Source of the DNA: Hypholoma sublateritium FD-334 SS-4
Taxonomy: Eukaryota; Basidiomycota; Agaricomycetes; Agaricales; Strophariaceae
Assembly: GCA_000827495.1 (NCBI GenBank)
Contig: KN817710.1
Location: forward strand, 19,619-48,990
Direction: 5' to 3'
DNA length: 29,372 nt
The notes below the pieces were generated by a model. It ran no database searches. It had not been told where the DNA came from and saw only the letters and a list, made by a program, of their open reading frames with translations. Of the stretch, positions 20,001 to 29,372 are shown one piece after another. Position 1 is the first letter of the stretch, and every line of letters starts with the position of its first letter. The translations under genes and the position numbers were made by a program.

Positions 20001-23000
20001 ACCAAAAAGTTAGGTCTGACCAATGCACCCATAAAATGCAATACAACTCACCTCAATGTCAGGCCTTTCTCACCGACTTCCGTCTTATCACCTGCTTCGA
20101 ATAATTCGAAATCGCGCTTCAAGGCACACTGCTCGATGACTAATCCAAAGTCAGTCGTAAAAAACGGTCGCACCTACAAAAACAAACCTTGCTGATAACG
20201 TTCTTCGTCATAAGGCGATCCGAACAAAATGTTATCTCTGATAGTTTCGTTCTGCACCCAGGATTCCTGGGCTGCGTAGGCGATGCCGCCACTTCTTGGG
20301 AGGCTGAACCAAGAGTCCACAGTTGATGGGATGAAATGCATTTCACCTGAAATGAAATTAGATGTGCCGCAAGATCAAGAAACAAGAAAAGTCTTTACCG
20401 AGTAGCGCCATCAAGATTGAAGTTTTACCCGACCCACTTTAATTATGTTAATAAAGGAAAACTTTCGATGTGTCAGTACTCAAGTACTCACGTAGGACCA
20501 ACGATAAGATTAATGGCATTTTGCTTGAAAGTGAGATCTCCTTCAATCTTGAGCTTGAATGCTCTCGAAGATGGAGTTTGTGCCCCATCTTCTTCCTTCG
20601 ACCATGCGAATGTAGCATCCTTAAATCCGATGACGTCTTCACGATCTTGCACTTCAACCAACGAGGTCTTGTTTTCAATCTCATCGGCGTACGTATCCAA
20701 AAGCTCTGTCTCGCGCAGGAATTTGCCGATTCGTTCCAGTGATACCTTTCCTAAAAATCATCGGGATTAATCATTCAAATTTTCAGTCCACAGTATGAAA
20801 TTATGCCGACCTTTCATGAACATCACAAACATCCAAGATGAGCGATGGAGAAGATTGCGAACGAGATCGAAGACCGCCATACTGGAGAAAACCTTGGATG
20901 CTGGAAGGTGGACTGTTTGAGGATAGATGCATGCGTAGATGTGGACATTGCAAGCATACCATTTAAGCTCTCGCCCATTACCAGCGTGTACGTTCCATAG
21001 GTTACCAACATCGTAATAGTGGGTATAATGAAGCTAGATATCGTCAGTAAGAGGCGGGAATTCGACCAATATGATCAAACTTACTTGATCATATCATTCA
21101 GCAAATTAATCATCTACGTTAACGATCAATTTCGGCATTTCGCATAAGGTCAAAAAGGCCAGCGCACCTTATCTTTCCACAACCACGTTAGCTCCTCCTC
21201 TCGCTTCGCTTTCAGGTTGTCGCTCATTTTCTTCTCCCAGCCAAACAGTTTTATCATGCGAAGCACTCCGACAGCTGCGTGATGTTCCCCAGTCAGTTTG
21301 CTGTGTTGATATAACATGCACCGACGTCTTACTCTCAGTGACGGCTTGCACACGGGCATCAGTCTGCACACAGCCAGTGGTCAGTTATACATAGTTGACG
21401 TGAAGGGTCTGGCACACGTACCTTGTCCATCTTTGCGGCCTGGATTTTTTGCATCCGGCTTGCAAGATATCCCGGAGCAGGTAATAACAACACAATGCTG
21501 GCGAACCCAACAATAGCGCTAAAGATCAAATCAAAATTTCGTCAATTCACTGGCAACAGTCGAGTGACAATGCTTACCTCCATCCGAGAACGATGTACAG
21601 GAATGAAATCGAGAGCACCAACTCCAAAGGAACCTGAACAACTACGCGCATTGAGCTTGTGAGCGAAATAGAACGTTTTTGTAAAAAAAATTGGACGTAC
21701 ACAGCATGAGGAAGTCCTTCGCGCCTGTGACATTATCTACATCCACTGTTACGAGAGTATTGATCTTGCCGACGAGATTGTCTTTCTTCTTTGCTTCTTT
21801 CGGGGCTTCTGCAACAGGCGTAGAATCTGCCTTTGCTTTGCCCTTCGCAGCGGTTGATTCTGATCGCGTGGATTCGGCATCTTCGCCTTCAGCAACGGTG
21901 GCGTCGTCGGTGGATGCAGTGTCGGGGGTAACGGCTTGGCTTGGAGTGCGATCCTTGTCGCCCGAAGATTCGGCCTTGAACCGAATACGGAGACTGTGCT
22001 CGAAGACAAGTTCTGTGATTATCCCTTGTGTTTGGGCAAGTACTTTGGTCCCGACGTAGATGTACCATTGGAAGCAGATGGACACAAGCAGTGGGCCCAT
22101 GAACAAGGCAACGACCCAAACCCAAGGTCGAATGTAGTCGTCAACTCCGGATGTTTCCAGAGACCTACAATTAGGCATGAGATATAGTTATACAAGATAA
22201 GTGACAGCTTACGCGAGAATGCGATTTAAGGCGACTGGGGAAGCAAAACTTGCGAAAACCATGGTGACGATGGAAACCGTCATTGAAATGTATTCCCAGA
22301 CTGGAGTATTCGGATGAGCTGTCTGCGCAAACACAAAAAATGGAGTACTTACAGAAAACGCGCATGACACCGAAGAAAATATGTTCATTCTTGGCTCCAT
22401 GGAAAGGATCAAGATGCTGTCGAAGTAATTCAGATAATGATTTGCCAGTAGAATGGAACTCAAACATACTGGGAAGGCCTTTTCAGTGAGGGTTTTCGAG
22501 TAATCCGTATCTGCCAGAGGTGGCAGCCGATCGTGAGGAAGATGGGGAACTCTGTAGGCCTCGAAGATAATCGGATCCAAGAAGAAATACAGTAGCAACG
22601 AAATCAGGGACGCGGTTTGTTCGGGGTTCGGGGTTTCCATTGGATTCTTAGGTTCAATGATCAGTCACGAATTCTGAGGCTACAGAGATAAACGAAGTAC
22701 CTGCGGGTCAACGGGAATATATTGACGAGGTATGAACAGGGGAATGATTATGGCGGTGATTGCTAAGATGGCCACTTTGATCCATAGAACAGGTCCTTCC
22801 ACTGCGTCGACAGGACCATTTGAATATGTACCAAGAGGCCAAATATCGCGATAGGCGTAAACTCCGAAGGCGGTGAGGAGGACAAAATTGTTGTGGCGCG
22901 TAATTAGCTTGTTAGATTTACTGGGGACGAGCGACAATGTGGCCAGGAATGCAGTATACCACTGCATGGATGATCTCAAAATAAATAAAAATCTCGAGAA

Positions 23001-23531
23001 GAGAGCCTACTCACGAATGTAAGTGCTAAGGCGATTTGTGGATACATTTCGATGCTGAAAACGTCATCCCATTTCAGGTCCTTCGGCCCGCCTCTACGTA
23101 CGAGTGGGCCAACCACAGAGAGGCCGAACAATGCGACGCATCCCAGCGCTCGCACAACTTTAAATGAGTATATCACTGGTCCACCATGTAAATCTGCGAA
23201 AATTTTGGTTTTCGCGAGAATGCCACTGGACAGGGCATCATTGCCTTCGCTCGCTGTTATTACAGTTGGTTTGGATGTTGATTCTGGTGCATGTTGGAAT
23301 AATCTCCGGTATAGCGCCTGCAAAATTAAAAGCAGTGCAGAGGAAAGGGTGGCAATAAGAGGCACGAAGAATGGGTTTTTCCACCTGCAGACGCCATTTA
23401 ATCAGTCGCGTTCCAAATTACAATTGTCCGTTTACATACGCGTCACCATCATATGCCGACTGGATCCAATGAGAAGACTCATAGAACAAGTCGCCGCTTG
23501 TCTGATGCAGGAAACCCTGCGTCGTTGGCAT
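17087..23531 (-). CDS. ABCC-type (MRP-like) full-length ABC transporter, 32 exons
   Basis: Predicted ATP-driven membrane exporter of conjugates or xenobiotics; substrate unknown. Hand-joined exons total 4,764 nt, giving 1,587 aa. Layout: about five N-terminal TM helices (TMD0, residues 30-230), TMD1, NBD1, TMD2, NBD2. NBD1 has Walker A GPTGSGKT (758-765), signature LSGGQ (854-858) and Walker B IILLDD (874-879), with Asp879 where the catalytic Glu usually sits. NBD2 has Walker [10 protein letters not shown] (1364-1372), signature LSVGQ (1469-1473), LLILDE (1489-1494) and H-loop His1526. This degenerate NBD1/competent NBD2 asymmetry is typical of ABCC proteins. First exons: 23531-23440, 23384-23015, 22961-22701, 22646-22470, 22416-22353, 22300-22213, 22164-21701. 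Last: 17294-17271, 17215-17087. Some exons are tiny: 19994-19982 (13 nt), 17294-17271 (24), 21113-21085 (29), 21363-21333 (31). Exon 7 carries an Ala/Glu/Lys-rich insert in a TMD1 cytoplasmic loop. The start is the first ATG after an AT-rich TATA-like stretch near 23604-23612. Confidence 0.95.
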
Positions 23532-24084
23532 TGCGGGAACCAGAATCTAGATGAAGAGGAAGGGCAACAGAGTTAAGCAGACTTTGAGGAAGGCATGTAG
23601 ATATTATAAGCACGGCCTTGACGGTACCGTGGGCTCACCGAATTTGCATCAGTTTGGCCGGCATCAACGAAAGGGTGGATCACGCCGGCTGATAAAGCGG
23701 CTTTACTGTTATCTACCATGCGATAGACCCCACTGCCCGCGTGCATCCTTGATGGTTGTCAAAAAATGAATAGCGCCCACCCCGCCTCCGAGGAGTCTGG
23801 TATTGCACAACGAGCGGTACATCCATGTAAATTTTGAACGGTGCATAATATTCGTAGCGAAGATTTCTACGACCTTTTCCATTTTTTACTATGTAGCTAC
23901 TCGTGTACCTCGCCCGACGCTGAGCAACATATTACTTTAGTGGCCGAGCATGCAATTGCATAGATATCGGCAATGATCGCCACGCGTTCATCAGGAAATT
24001 AGGAAAATCCCTATCTAAGCATATGAGCACCCAAAATGCATTACGGATGGTTGTCGACGTTATGAGTTAGTAAGCATATTGTAG
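23532..24084. other. Upstream region of the ABC transporter
   Basis: Holds the transporter promoter. On the minus strand, TTATAATATC near 23604-23612 lies about 75 nt above the ATG. Beyond 23,770 the DNA is AT-rich with no gene recognised. Confidence 0.4.
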
Positions 24085-25210
24085 ATCGATTCACAGTAGC
24101 AGATATGCATAGATAGTTGTAGGTCCACTTAATAATACAGGTGTGATTTTGCAAGTTTGTTATAATGACGTTAAACTGTAATGGAATTTAAATCTTCCTT
24201 TAATGTGATGATAGAGCAGCTATACCATTATCATTCTTTGTCTCCAAAGTATCAGGTTCATAGGGATTTGCACCGCCTTTGTAGCAAAGAGATCGACTCA
24301 CAAAATTAGATTATTTCACAACGCCAGATATGCGTAGACGGTCGTAGGTCTGGTTAATAATTTAGATGTGATATTGCGCATTTACTGTAATACTGTTGCA
24401 GTACTGTAGAGTGCATATTTACTTTCCGAACGGCAACAGAGTCGCTATAGGATTTTCATCGGCTATCTACAAGTTTACGGGGACTCGGAGACTCACAATT
24501 CGCTGCGGACTTAGAATCTTCCAGGCAGGGTGTCGCGAGTTTGTCACGGTCAAAGTATGTAAGTGCCGCATTATCACGGAATTCATGCCGTCCTTCTATA
24601 TCAACAAGAGTGCCGTTACCTTACTACATAATTGTCATTTCCTTCCACAAGATGACGGAACCGTTGGAGAATTTTCATCAACTATCTAGAGAATGTCGGA
24701 GTCTCGGAGACTCACAATGCACTGTGAACTAAGTCACTTCCAGGTGGGGGTGTCGTGAATTTGCCACAGTCATGGTAATTGCTGTATTATCACGGAATTC
24801 ATGCCGTCCTGCTATATCAACAACAGAACCACTACCATGCTATATAATTAAATATTCTTTCTACACGATGACAGACCGTTGCAGGATTTTCATAGGCTAT
24901 TTTCAGAATATCGGACGCTTGGAGACTCACAATACACTGCGAATCAAGAGACTGTCAGACGAGGTATCATGAGCCTGTCACATTAATAGTGAAATCCCTG
25001 GGAATTCGAATCGTCCTTCTCAATCTATGACAAAACCGCCCGTCTGCTTTCATCGGTTATCAATGAGATGCTTGCACGGCTGAGATTTATGACTTAGAGG
25101 TCATCAGATGTGATGTTGTGAACCTATCATAGTATCATTGCATTATTACAGCGCGCATAACACATATTTCAACCTTGTATGAAAACTTGTCTACGATGTG
25201 ATGGATTCTC
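24085..25210. repeat. Degenerate tandem array, unit about 220 bp, roughly five to six copies
   Basis: Several blocks recur in order. GGAGACTCACAAT starts at 24487, 24706 and 24921. An ATTTTCAT block is at 24452, 24671 and 24886. A TTATCACGGAATTCATGCCG block at 24571 and 24787 is identical for more than 20 bases, and a diverged GGAATTCGAATCGTCC version follows near 25011. A looser block around GTGTGAT/GTGTCG...TTTGT appears near 24141, 24367, 24529, 24750, 24963 and 25109. Most spacings are 213-226 nt; two are near 150-160, implying internal deletions. No coding capacity was found. The origin is unknown; local unequal exchange is the simplest explanation. Confidence 0.75.
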
Positions 25211-25339
25211 AGGCAAATATCATTAATGCATTGAACACTGAATAGCGATCTCTGAGCTGGACGCAATGTCATTTACAGATTTCTTCGGAAACCAATAATG
25301 TCATCTTCTGTATTACATGTATACATATACCTACTCTAC
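25211..25339. other. AT-rich spacer between the tandem array and the WD40 relic
   Basis: Nothing recognisable apart from weak similarity to array ends. Confidence 0.4.
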
Positions 25340-25910
25340 ATAAGTTTTAAAAAATCAGTGACACTTCAATACCTATGTTGTTCCATTTCCATCCTGATCT
25401 TCCATCTGGGCAACCTCTCCTTCCGGAAGCACAGTGTGGATGCGCGGATACGTGCACTGGGTCCGTGCAACTGCGGTACACTATAGGAACATTGGATACA
25501 TCCGTGTATCCAACGCACGACACCGTCAACAGCACGAATATGCCCACCCATCATTGCCTGTACCGCCTTTCACCCGCTCTGCCTTTCGTCTGCCATGTTT
25601 TGAGGGAGCGACGCCGTCAATGGTCGAGATGTGCCCGCCCATCGTCGCCTGGCCCACCTACCATCTCTCTGATTATCGTGGTGTCAGTGGCGGCGGTAAC
25701 ATAGTAATATCCAATGCATACCATGTGCCCATTGCGAGATACCGTTAACAGCATAAATGTGCCTGGCTGCTGTGAGTATTATCTGCCCTGCCCGCCGCAT
25801 GCAGTCGTTTTGAGCGCCACCATCAGCAGTGCTGATATGCCCACCCGTTGTCACCTGCCCCGCCTAAAGGGTGTGTGGCTGTCGTCAAAGACAGGTCAGT
25901 ACGCGCAGCG
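25340..25910 (-). pseudogene. Decayed WD40-repeat coding DNA, about four repeat fragments
   Basis: On the minus strand, fragments resembling the WD40 start recur: GGHISTADG (near 25829), RHIYAVNGI (near 25751), GGHISTIDGVA (near 25623) and GGHIRAVDGVV (near 25532). They fit the consensus GH...V..VAFSPDG. One spacing is 128 nt, close to a 42-43 residue WD40 unit; the others (91 and 78 nt) imply deletions. Past the last fragment, at DNA level, the sequence still resembles the second half of a unit (IVSGS-D-TVRVWDAHTG), with altered codons. Frames change between fragments and stops intervene. WD40 arrays of this kind are the usual C-terminal sensor of agaricomycete NACHT proteins, so a former NLR is a reasonable but unproven source. 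Confidence 0.6.
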
Positions 25911-26267
25911 CAAGAGAGTGGTCATGGACGCACTTCGCAGCCTGATGCCCCTCGTAGATGTGCCCCACTATGATCCTGCATGTGAATATCTATGCATGAG
26001 CGAGTATTGACGTTCCAATAGAACTGTCTTGCTTACATTTTCACCGTCGCATTCACTTTTATTGTTGGAAAATTTGCTAAAATATCTCAAACGCAATCGC
26101 ATGATGTTGGAACTTAGTTAGACTATTATATAGGGCATGCTGCATGGTACTTACCTTTCTAATGCACTTGAGGGCTTGAGGCAAAAAGCNTTCGTGTGTA
26201 CGACTCCGAGTTGGCTGTGGTCAGGTTCTGAGGGAGTTGGGATATGGATATGATTGAGATAGAGCAT
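25699..26267 (-). CDS. Possible small spliced gene leading into the WD40 relic
   Basis: Below a TATA box, an ATG at 26267 opens an exon (26267-26155, starting MLYLNHIHIPTPSEPDHSQL) that ends at a GTAAGT donor. It can be joined in frame to 26076-26037 (SKFSNNKSECDGEN) after GATATTTTAG. From there GTAAGC...CATGCAG leads to a third exon (DHSGAHLRGASGCE) with a GTGCGT donor. The next acceptor, CCCTTTAG, enters the WD40-derived frame (AGQVTTGGHISTADGG) and stops at a TGA about 60 codons later. The whole would be about 125 aa. Splice signals are canonical, but the first exons match no family and one N base lies in exon 1. It may be a truncated gene or a chance alignment of splice sites. Confidence 0.3.
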
Positions 26268-26303
26268 AAGTAGAAATGACTGGGGATCCAGCAGGACAGT
26301 CGC

Positions 26304-26312
26304 ATTTATATA
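26304..26312 (-). promoter_or_regulatory. TATA box in a well-formed core promoter
   Basis: TATATAAAT on the minus strand, followed by about 35 nt, then a C/T-rich leader (CTCTATCTCAATCATATCC). The first ATG is at 26267. The layout is like that of expressed fungal genes, yet what follows is mostly relic sequence. Confidence 0.5.
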
Positions 26313-26616
26313 GCTTCATATTTTGGGGGCTTCGGCTGGCCAACTGCCGGGTGCTCCTTGGCCCNGAATTGCGGATCATCCCCAAATTCTTGAGGTGCGA
26401 CTGTTTGAACGTCTGCTAGTACTACCGAAGTTGAAGTCGAGACTCGGGCGTTCCCACCACGCTACCCCATGTGGGATGGGGCACAGCGTTGCGCAAGTGA
26501 CAGCGTCCGCGGGATGGGTTATCATCATCATGAATACAATAAGCGTCTTCGGTGCGCACCTTTTGCAGATGCATCCGGGTCTCCACGTTCTTGAATGAAT
26601 GAAGTGCGTCAGATGA

Positions 26617-26832
26617 TGGAAAGACTCCGAAAGCGAAATCCAGACTCAAAGACAAATTTGCTTCCGCTTGGTGTCTCAAACGCCTGACGAAGTGTAGATG
26701 GACCACGAGGCCAATCGGCACGATGAGCTTTGGAGTTTCGAATTAGAGGCGCATGAGAAGATGGAGAGAACCGTTCGAAGAAGGCGAATTGAACATGAGG
26801 GACCACCGAGTCCGCGCAGTTTTGAGCAGTAA
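26617..26832 (+). pseudogene. Short charged coding-like fragment
   Basis: One plus-strand frame encodes ESEIQTQRQICFRLVSQTPD, then a TAG at 26695. From ATG 26698 it continues with MDHEANRHDELWSFELEAHE and a basic stretch (RTVRRRRIEHEG), ending SFEQ and TAA at 26832. The single stop splits an otherwise continuous charged, helical frame. It could instead be a genuine 44-residue small protein or the last exon of a lost gene. Family not recognised. Confidence 0.25.
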
Positions 26833-28027
26833 AAATATACATCTAATCTGACCCACGCGACAGAGTTTTTGAAGTTTGAGCACACCGCACGCGGAATACT
26901 TGCTGTAAGAGCTTACCCTGTATGACAATCTCACCCCCTTACAATTGATGATAGCGGCGTCAATTTCAAGTCAAAAGCACTGTATTTGTCTTGCTGGCCG
27001 CGCTCAGCGCTCAGCATGGAATGAGTCGACCACCGCCAGGCTCAGAGCCGGAGCATCGCAGTTTGTACTCTTGAGTTAGCGAGACACCGGTGGGGAGTAA
27101 ATGTTTGTGTGCAGGACATTGGGAAGTTCGTGGACTACGGCCCTAGATAATCCATGCAACTCCGAGAACTGGCGTTGTGCGACAAAGCGCTGGACTCAGG
27201 CTGCCGGTGAAATCTTGGGCACAGTACTTGTGCGTCGAACGTGTTAAGTGACTATCCGGACAGGTGGTGCTTGGTCGCTCGCTATTGGTGTGGAATAGTA
27301 AGGAATGGGTTGTGTCTGTGGCCTCGGCTGCGGCGAAGATAGAGGGTGAGCAGACCAGAGAAAATGGAATGGAGCGGGCCTTTATTTAAGTCGCTCTAGA
27401 TGACAGTATTTGGTGGGTGATGATCGACGACGTGCACTAAGTAGTACTTGAAGCTTGAAGCTTGAAGCCTGATTAGAACTTACAGTCGTCTCCGGCTAGC
27501 GGGGTACCGTGACCTTAGCCACAAGGGCGAAAACATATTCAAGTTATACACATCCTCTACCATTTGAGGTGCCCTCTGAGGATGCAGCTATGATCCAACA
27601 GTCNCAACAGAACAACTAATAAATTTCAACAGATAGCGTAGTAGAACATGTACAAGACCGAATGACAAGGTATCAAACAAATTATGAGGCGGCAGCCCAA
27701 CAACCGTGACTCCAACTCTTATCCATCACTAGAAATGTCCCAGTCGTAAATGGTACTCAAGAAAAGGATAGACTAGGATGCAATTGCCATAAGAATGGGG
27801 TAAAAAAGCAATACAAGAGAGAGTTTTGGGGGGTAAGCACCAAGGTAGCTGACTCTTGAGATTCGAGAAGATGTAGTAAGTATTGGTTTGGTATCGGTAC
27901 AAATCAGTAACAAAAAAGTGAGAAGAGCGAAGCAGAAGAAGCACAGTACAAGTCAAATAGATGGCACGAACCAAAGGAAGGAGCAAGGGAAATGTGGTTT
28001 CCAGCACCCGGGAGTCTGTCCGATTAT
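26833..28027. other. Gene-free stretch with a 7-bp repeat
   Basis: No gene supported. TTGAAGC occurs three times in tandem at about 27448-27468. 27,600-28,000 is AT-richer and probably the 3' flank of the coiled-coil gene to the right. A hydrophobic minus-strand open frame at 27729-28007 matches no family and is likely spurious. One N lies at 27604. Confidence 0.4.
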
Positions 28028-29338
28028 TCAGATGGCGGCTGACAAGTCTGGGTCAGTTTTGTCCTGTNCTGTCGAAGTCGGTTTAATGGCACTTACATCC
28101 CTTCTTGGTTTCTAAGACCTCTAAGAAATCAACGATNCCGTTGATGCATACAAAGTCTGCTGCTGTGCAGAGATGGTTATGCATCGACTTGGTCTTGAGC
28201 AGCGCTTTCCGGAAGCTGGTCATGTCGGAGCCCACTTCATGCGCGTGAGTATTCGCCTGGTTACGAAGGTTGATTGAGGCTTGGGAAAGGAATCGCAGTG
28301 AGCCAGACTGCACGAGTTTGTGATACAATGGCTGGGATTCCAATTTCTTATCGGCAAGAAGTGCGAGGCACTTTCGGTAGCGATGTTCATCGACTGCTTC
28401 TTTTGTCATCGAAGCGGATTCCGACGGAGATGGATTGATGGCATGAGCCCACCAATTCTTCACGTTCCCGCCTCGTTCAGTTGCTGGTTCTCCGGTGAAT
28501 ATGTTGTGCAAAATCACACGTATTTTATCAACTACAGTCCGGATCTGAATCCGGACCATAAAGACAGGGTCCTACACAGAGTTCGCATGAGTGGGACCAA
28601 CCGGTGAACAGAGAGCAAAAGACACCCACCGTCGTCATCTGGTAGTCTACCAGATCTTTGACAGTATCATTTAAACCAGAGATGGTCGACTCCAAGACAG
28701 ATATCTGTTTGGCATGCTCAAGGGCACGATCCTTCGTTCTAGTCTCACTGTTCTGAATTTCTGTTTTTAACTCCTGCTGTAAATTAGAGATCGTAGTTTC
28801 TAAACGAGCGTTGATCGTGTGCTGGATTTGTGCATCAGAAATCTTCTGCGTCTCCATTGCGTTGAGTCGGCGCGTTAAGGCTTGCATCTCCTCGAGGATC
28901 AATCTATTCGGATCGTGCTTTGCCTCGGCTTTGTCCTCGATAGCTTTCGCTTTCCCTACGTTCTCCGTCTCGGTCTTCACATCGTTGACTCGCTGCTCCC
29001 CTGAGAATCGACTAAATTCATTTAACCTGTTGGATAGATCATGCAGCTGATGACCAGTATATATCAGCTGAGAGCTTAGATTATCAATCTAGATAATAAA
29101 TTCGGTCTGTCATTGTCATTGCATCGTAAGTGGAGGGATTTACCATGATAGCGGGGTTTTCATCCCGCTTCGTTGGCTCTAATTGAGGCTCGGTAGGAGT
29201 CTTCGCGCTCGAACTCGAGGCTGGTGGACTTTGGGCACCGGATGGCGAATCTGGCTTAGGCGTGAATGTACCGCTGGTGTATCGAATTTGAATAGGGAAA
29301 ACGTCCCAATTCTGCATGGTCTGCTGTTGCTGCCGCAT
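28028..29338 (-). CDS. Hypothetical coiled-coil protein, about 380 aa
   Basis: Exons 29338-29144, 29088-28630 and 28571-28083 join in phase 0 to give 380 aa. Residues 1-65 are Gln/Ser/Pro-rich and disordered. Residues 66-215 are a long heptad-like coiled coil (LEEMQALTRRLNAMETQKI; ARLETTISNLQQELKTEI). Residues 220-380 form a more folded helical region (DPVFMVRIQIRTVVDKIRVI; later KCLALLADKKLESQPLYHKL). The end is ambiguous: reading on gives ...KKGCKCH and TAA at 28083. Using the GTAAGT inside that codon run as a donor, with acceptor CCCAG before 28047, gives ...KKGYLSAAI and TGA at 28028. The frame upstream of ATG 29338 is open to the window edge, so the true start may lie outside. No known domain was recognised; a scaffold or cytoskeletal role would only be a guess. 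Confidence 0.75.
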
Positions 29339-29372
29339 GGAGAGAGGTGCACACGGTGCACTGTGAGGCCGC

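Noticed and set aside
22209..22640. Single 143-codon exon in the transporter reading straight through 22353-22470
   Set aside because: Reading through replaces the conserved [20 protein letters not shown] segment with an unrelated peptide. Two introns (53 and 52 nt) restore both the segment and the frame.
23052..23576. 174-codon plus-strand open frame
   Set aside because: Antisense to exons 1-2 of the ABC transporter, including its first membrane helices.
24085..25210. CRISPR-like array
   Set aside because: Units are about 220 bp, diverged and without short constant repeats or spacers; the host is a eukaryote.
25375..25748. Plus-strand open frames of about 105 codons
   Set aside because: They are the reverse complement of WD40-like DNA; the minus strand carries the repeat signal.

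Overview
The window looks like genomic DNA of a filamentous basidiomycete, most likely an agaricomycete. Genes are split by many short GT-AG introns, mostly about 50-60 nt. One gene is a NACHT-type NLR of the architecture common in mushroom-forming fungi. The housekeeping-like genes are GC3-rich and spaced by 0.4-2.4 kb of apparently gene-free DNA. No bacterial, organellar or complete transposon features were recognised.

Layout. 1-2644 (minus): 5' part of an NLR gene running off the left edge, with a NACHT ATPase domain and an N-terminal helical domain; its body is almost free of CpG. 4117-4771 (plus): small spliced unknown gene. 6720-8557 (minus): four-exon FAD-dependent oxidoreductase of the D-amino-acid-oxidase (DAO) family. 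9259-9650 (minus): remains of a coiled-coil coding region. 10105-10695 (minus): 170-residue coiled-coil/low-complexity protein. 12718-13255 (minus): 159-residue unknown protein. 15679-16712 (plus): calmodulin-like protein whose first four exons are 15, 7, 12 and 33 nt. 17087-23531 (minus): full-length ABCC-type ABC transporter, 1,587 aa in 32 exons, convergent with the calmodulin-like gene. 24085-25210: degenerate tandem array with a unit near 220 bp. 25340-26314 (minus): decayed WD40-repeat coding DNA behind a TATA box and small spliced exons. 26617-26832 (plus): short charged coding-like fragment. 28028-29338 (minus): coiled-coil protein of about 380 aa.

All exon structures were joined by hand from splice sites, frame continuity and family motifs. 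The ABC transporter model is well supported: all 31 junctions keep frame, the total is exactly divisible by three, and every NBD motif is present. The neighbours do not form an evident pathway or cluster. The unusual signals are epigenetic or architectural: the CpG desert with a sharp edge inside the NLR, the consecutive microexons, the tandem array, and the WD40 relic. I did not find convincing evidence of a wholly new biological system.
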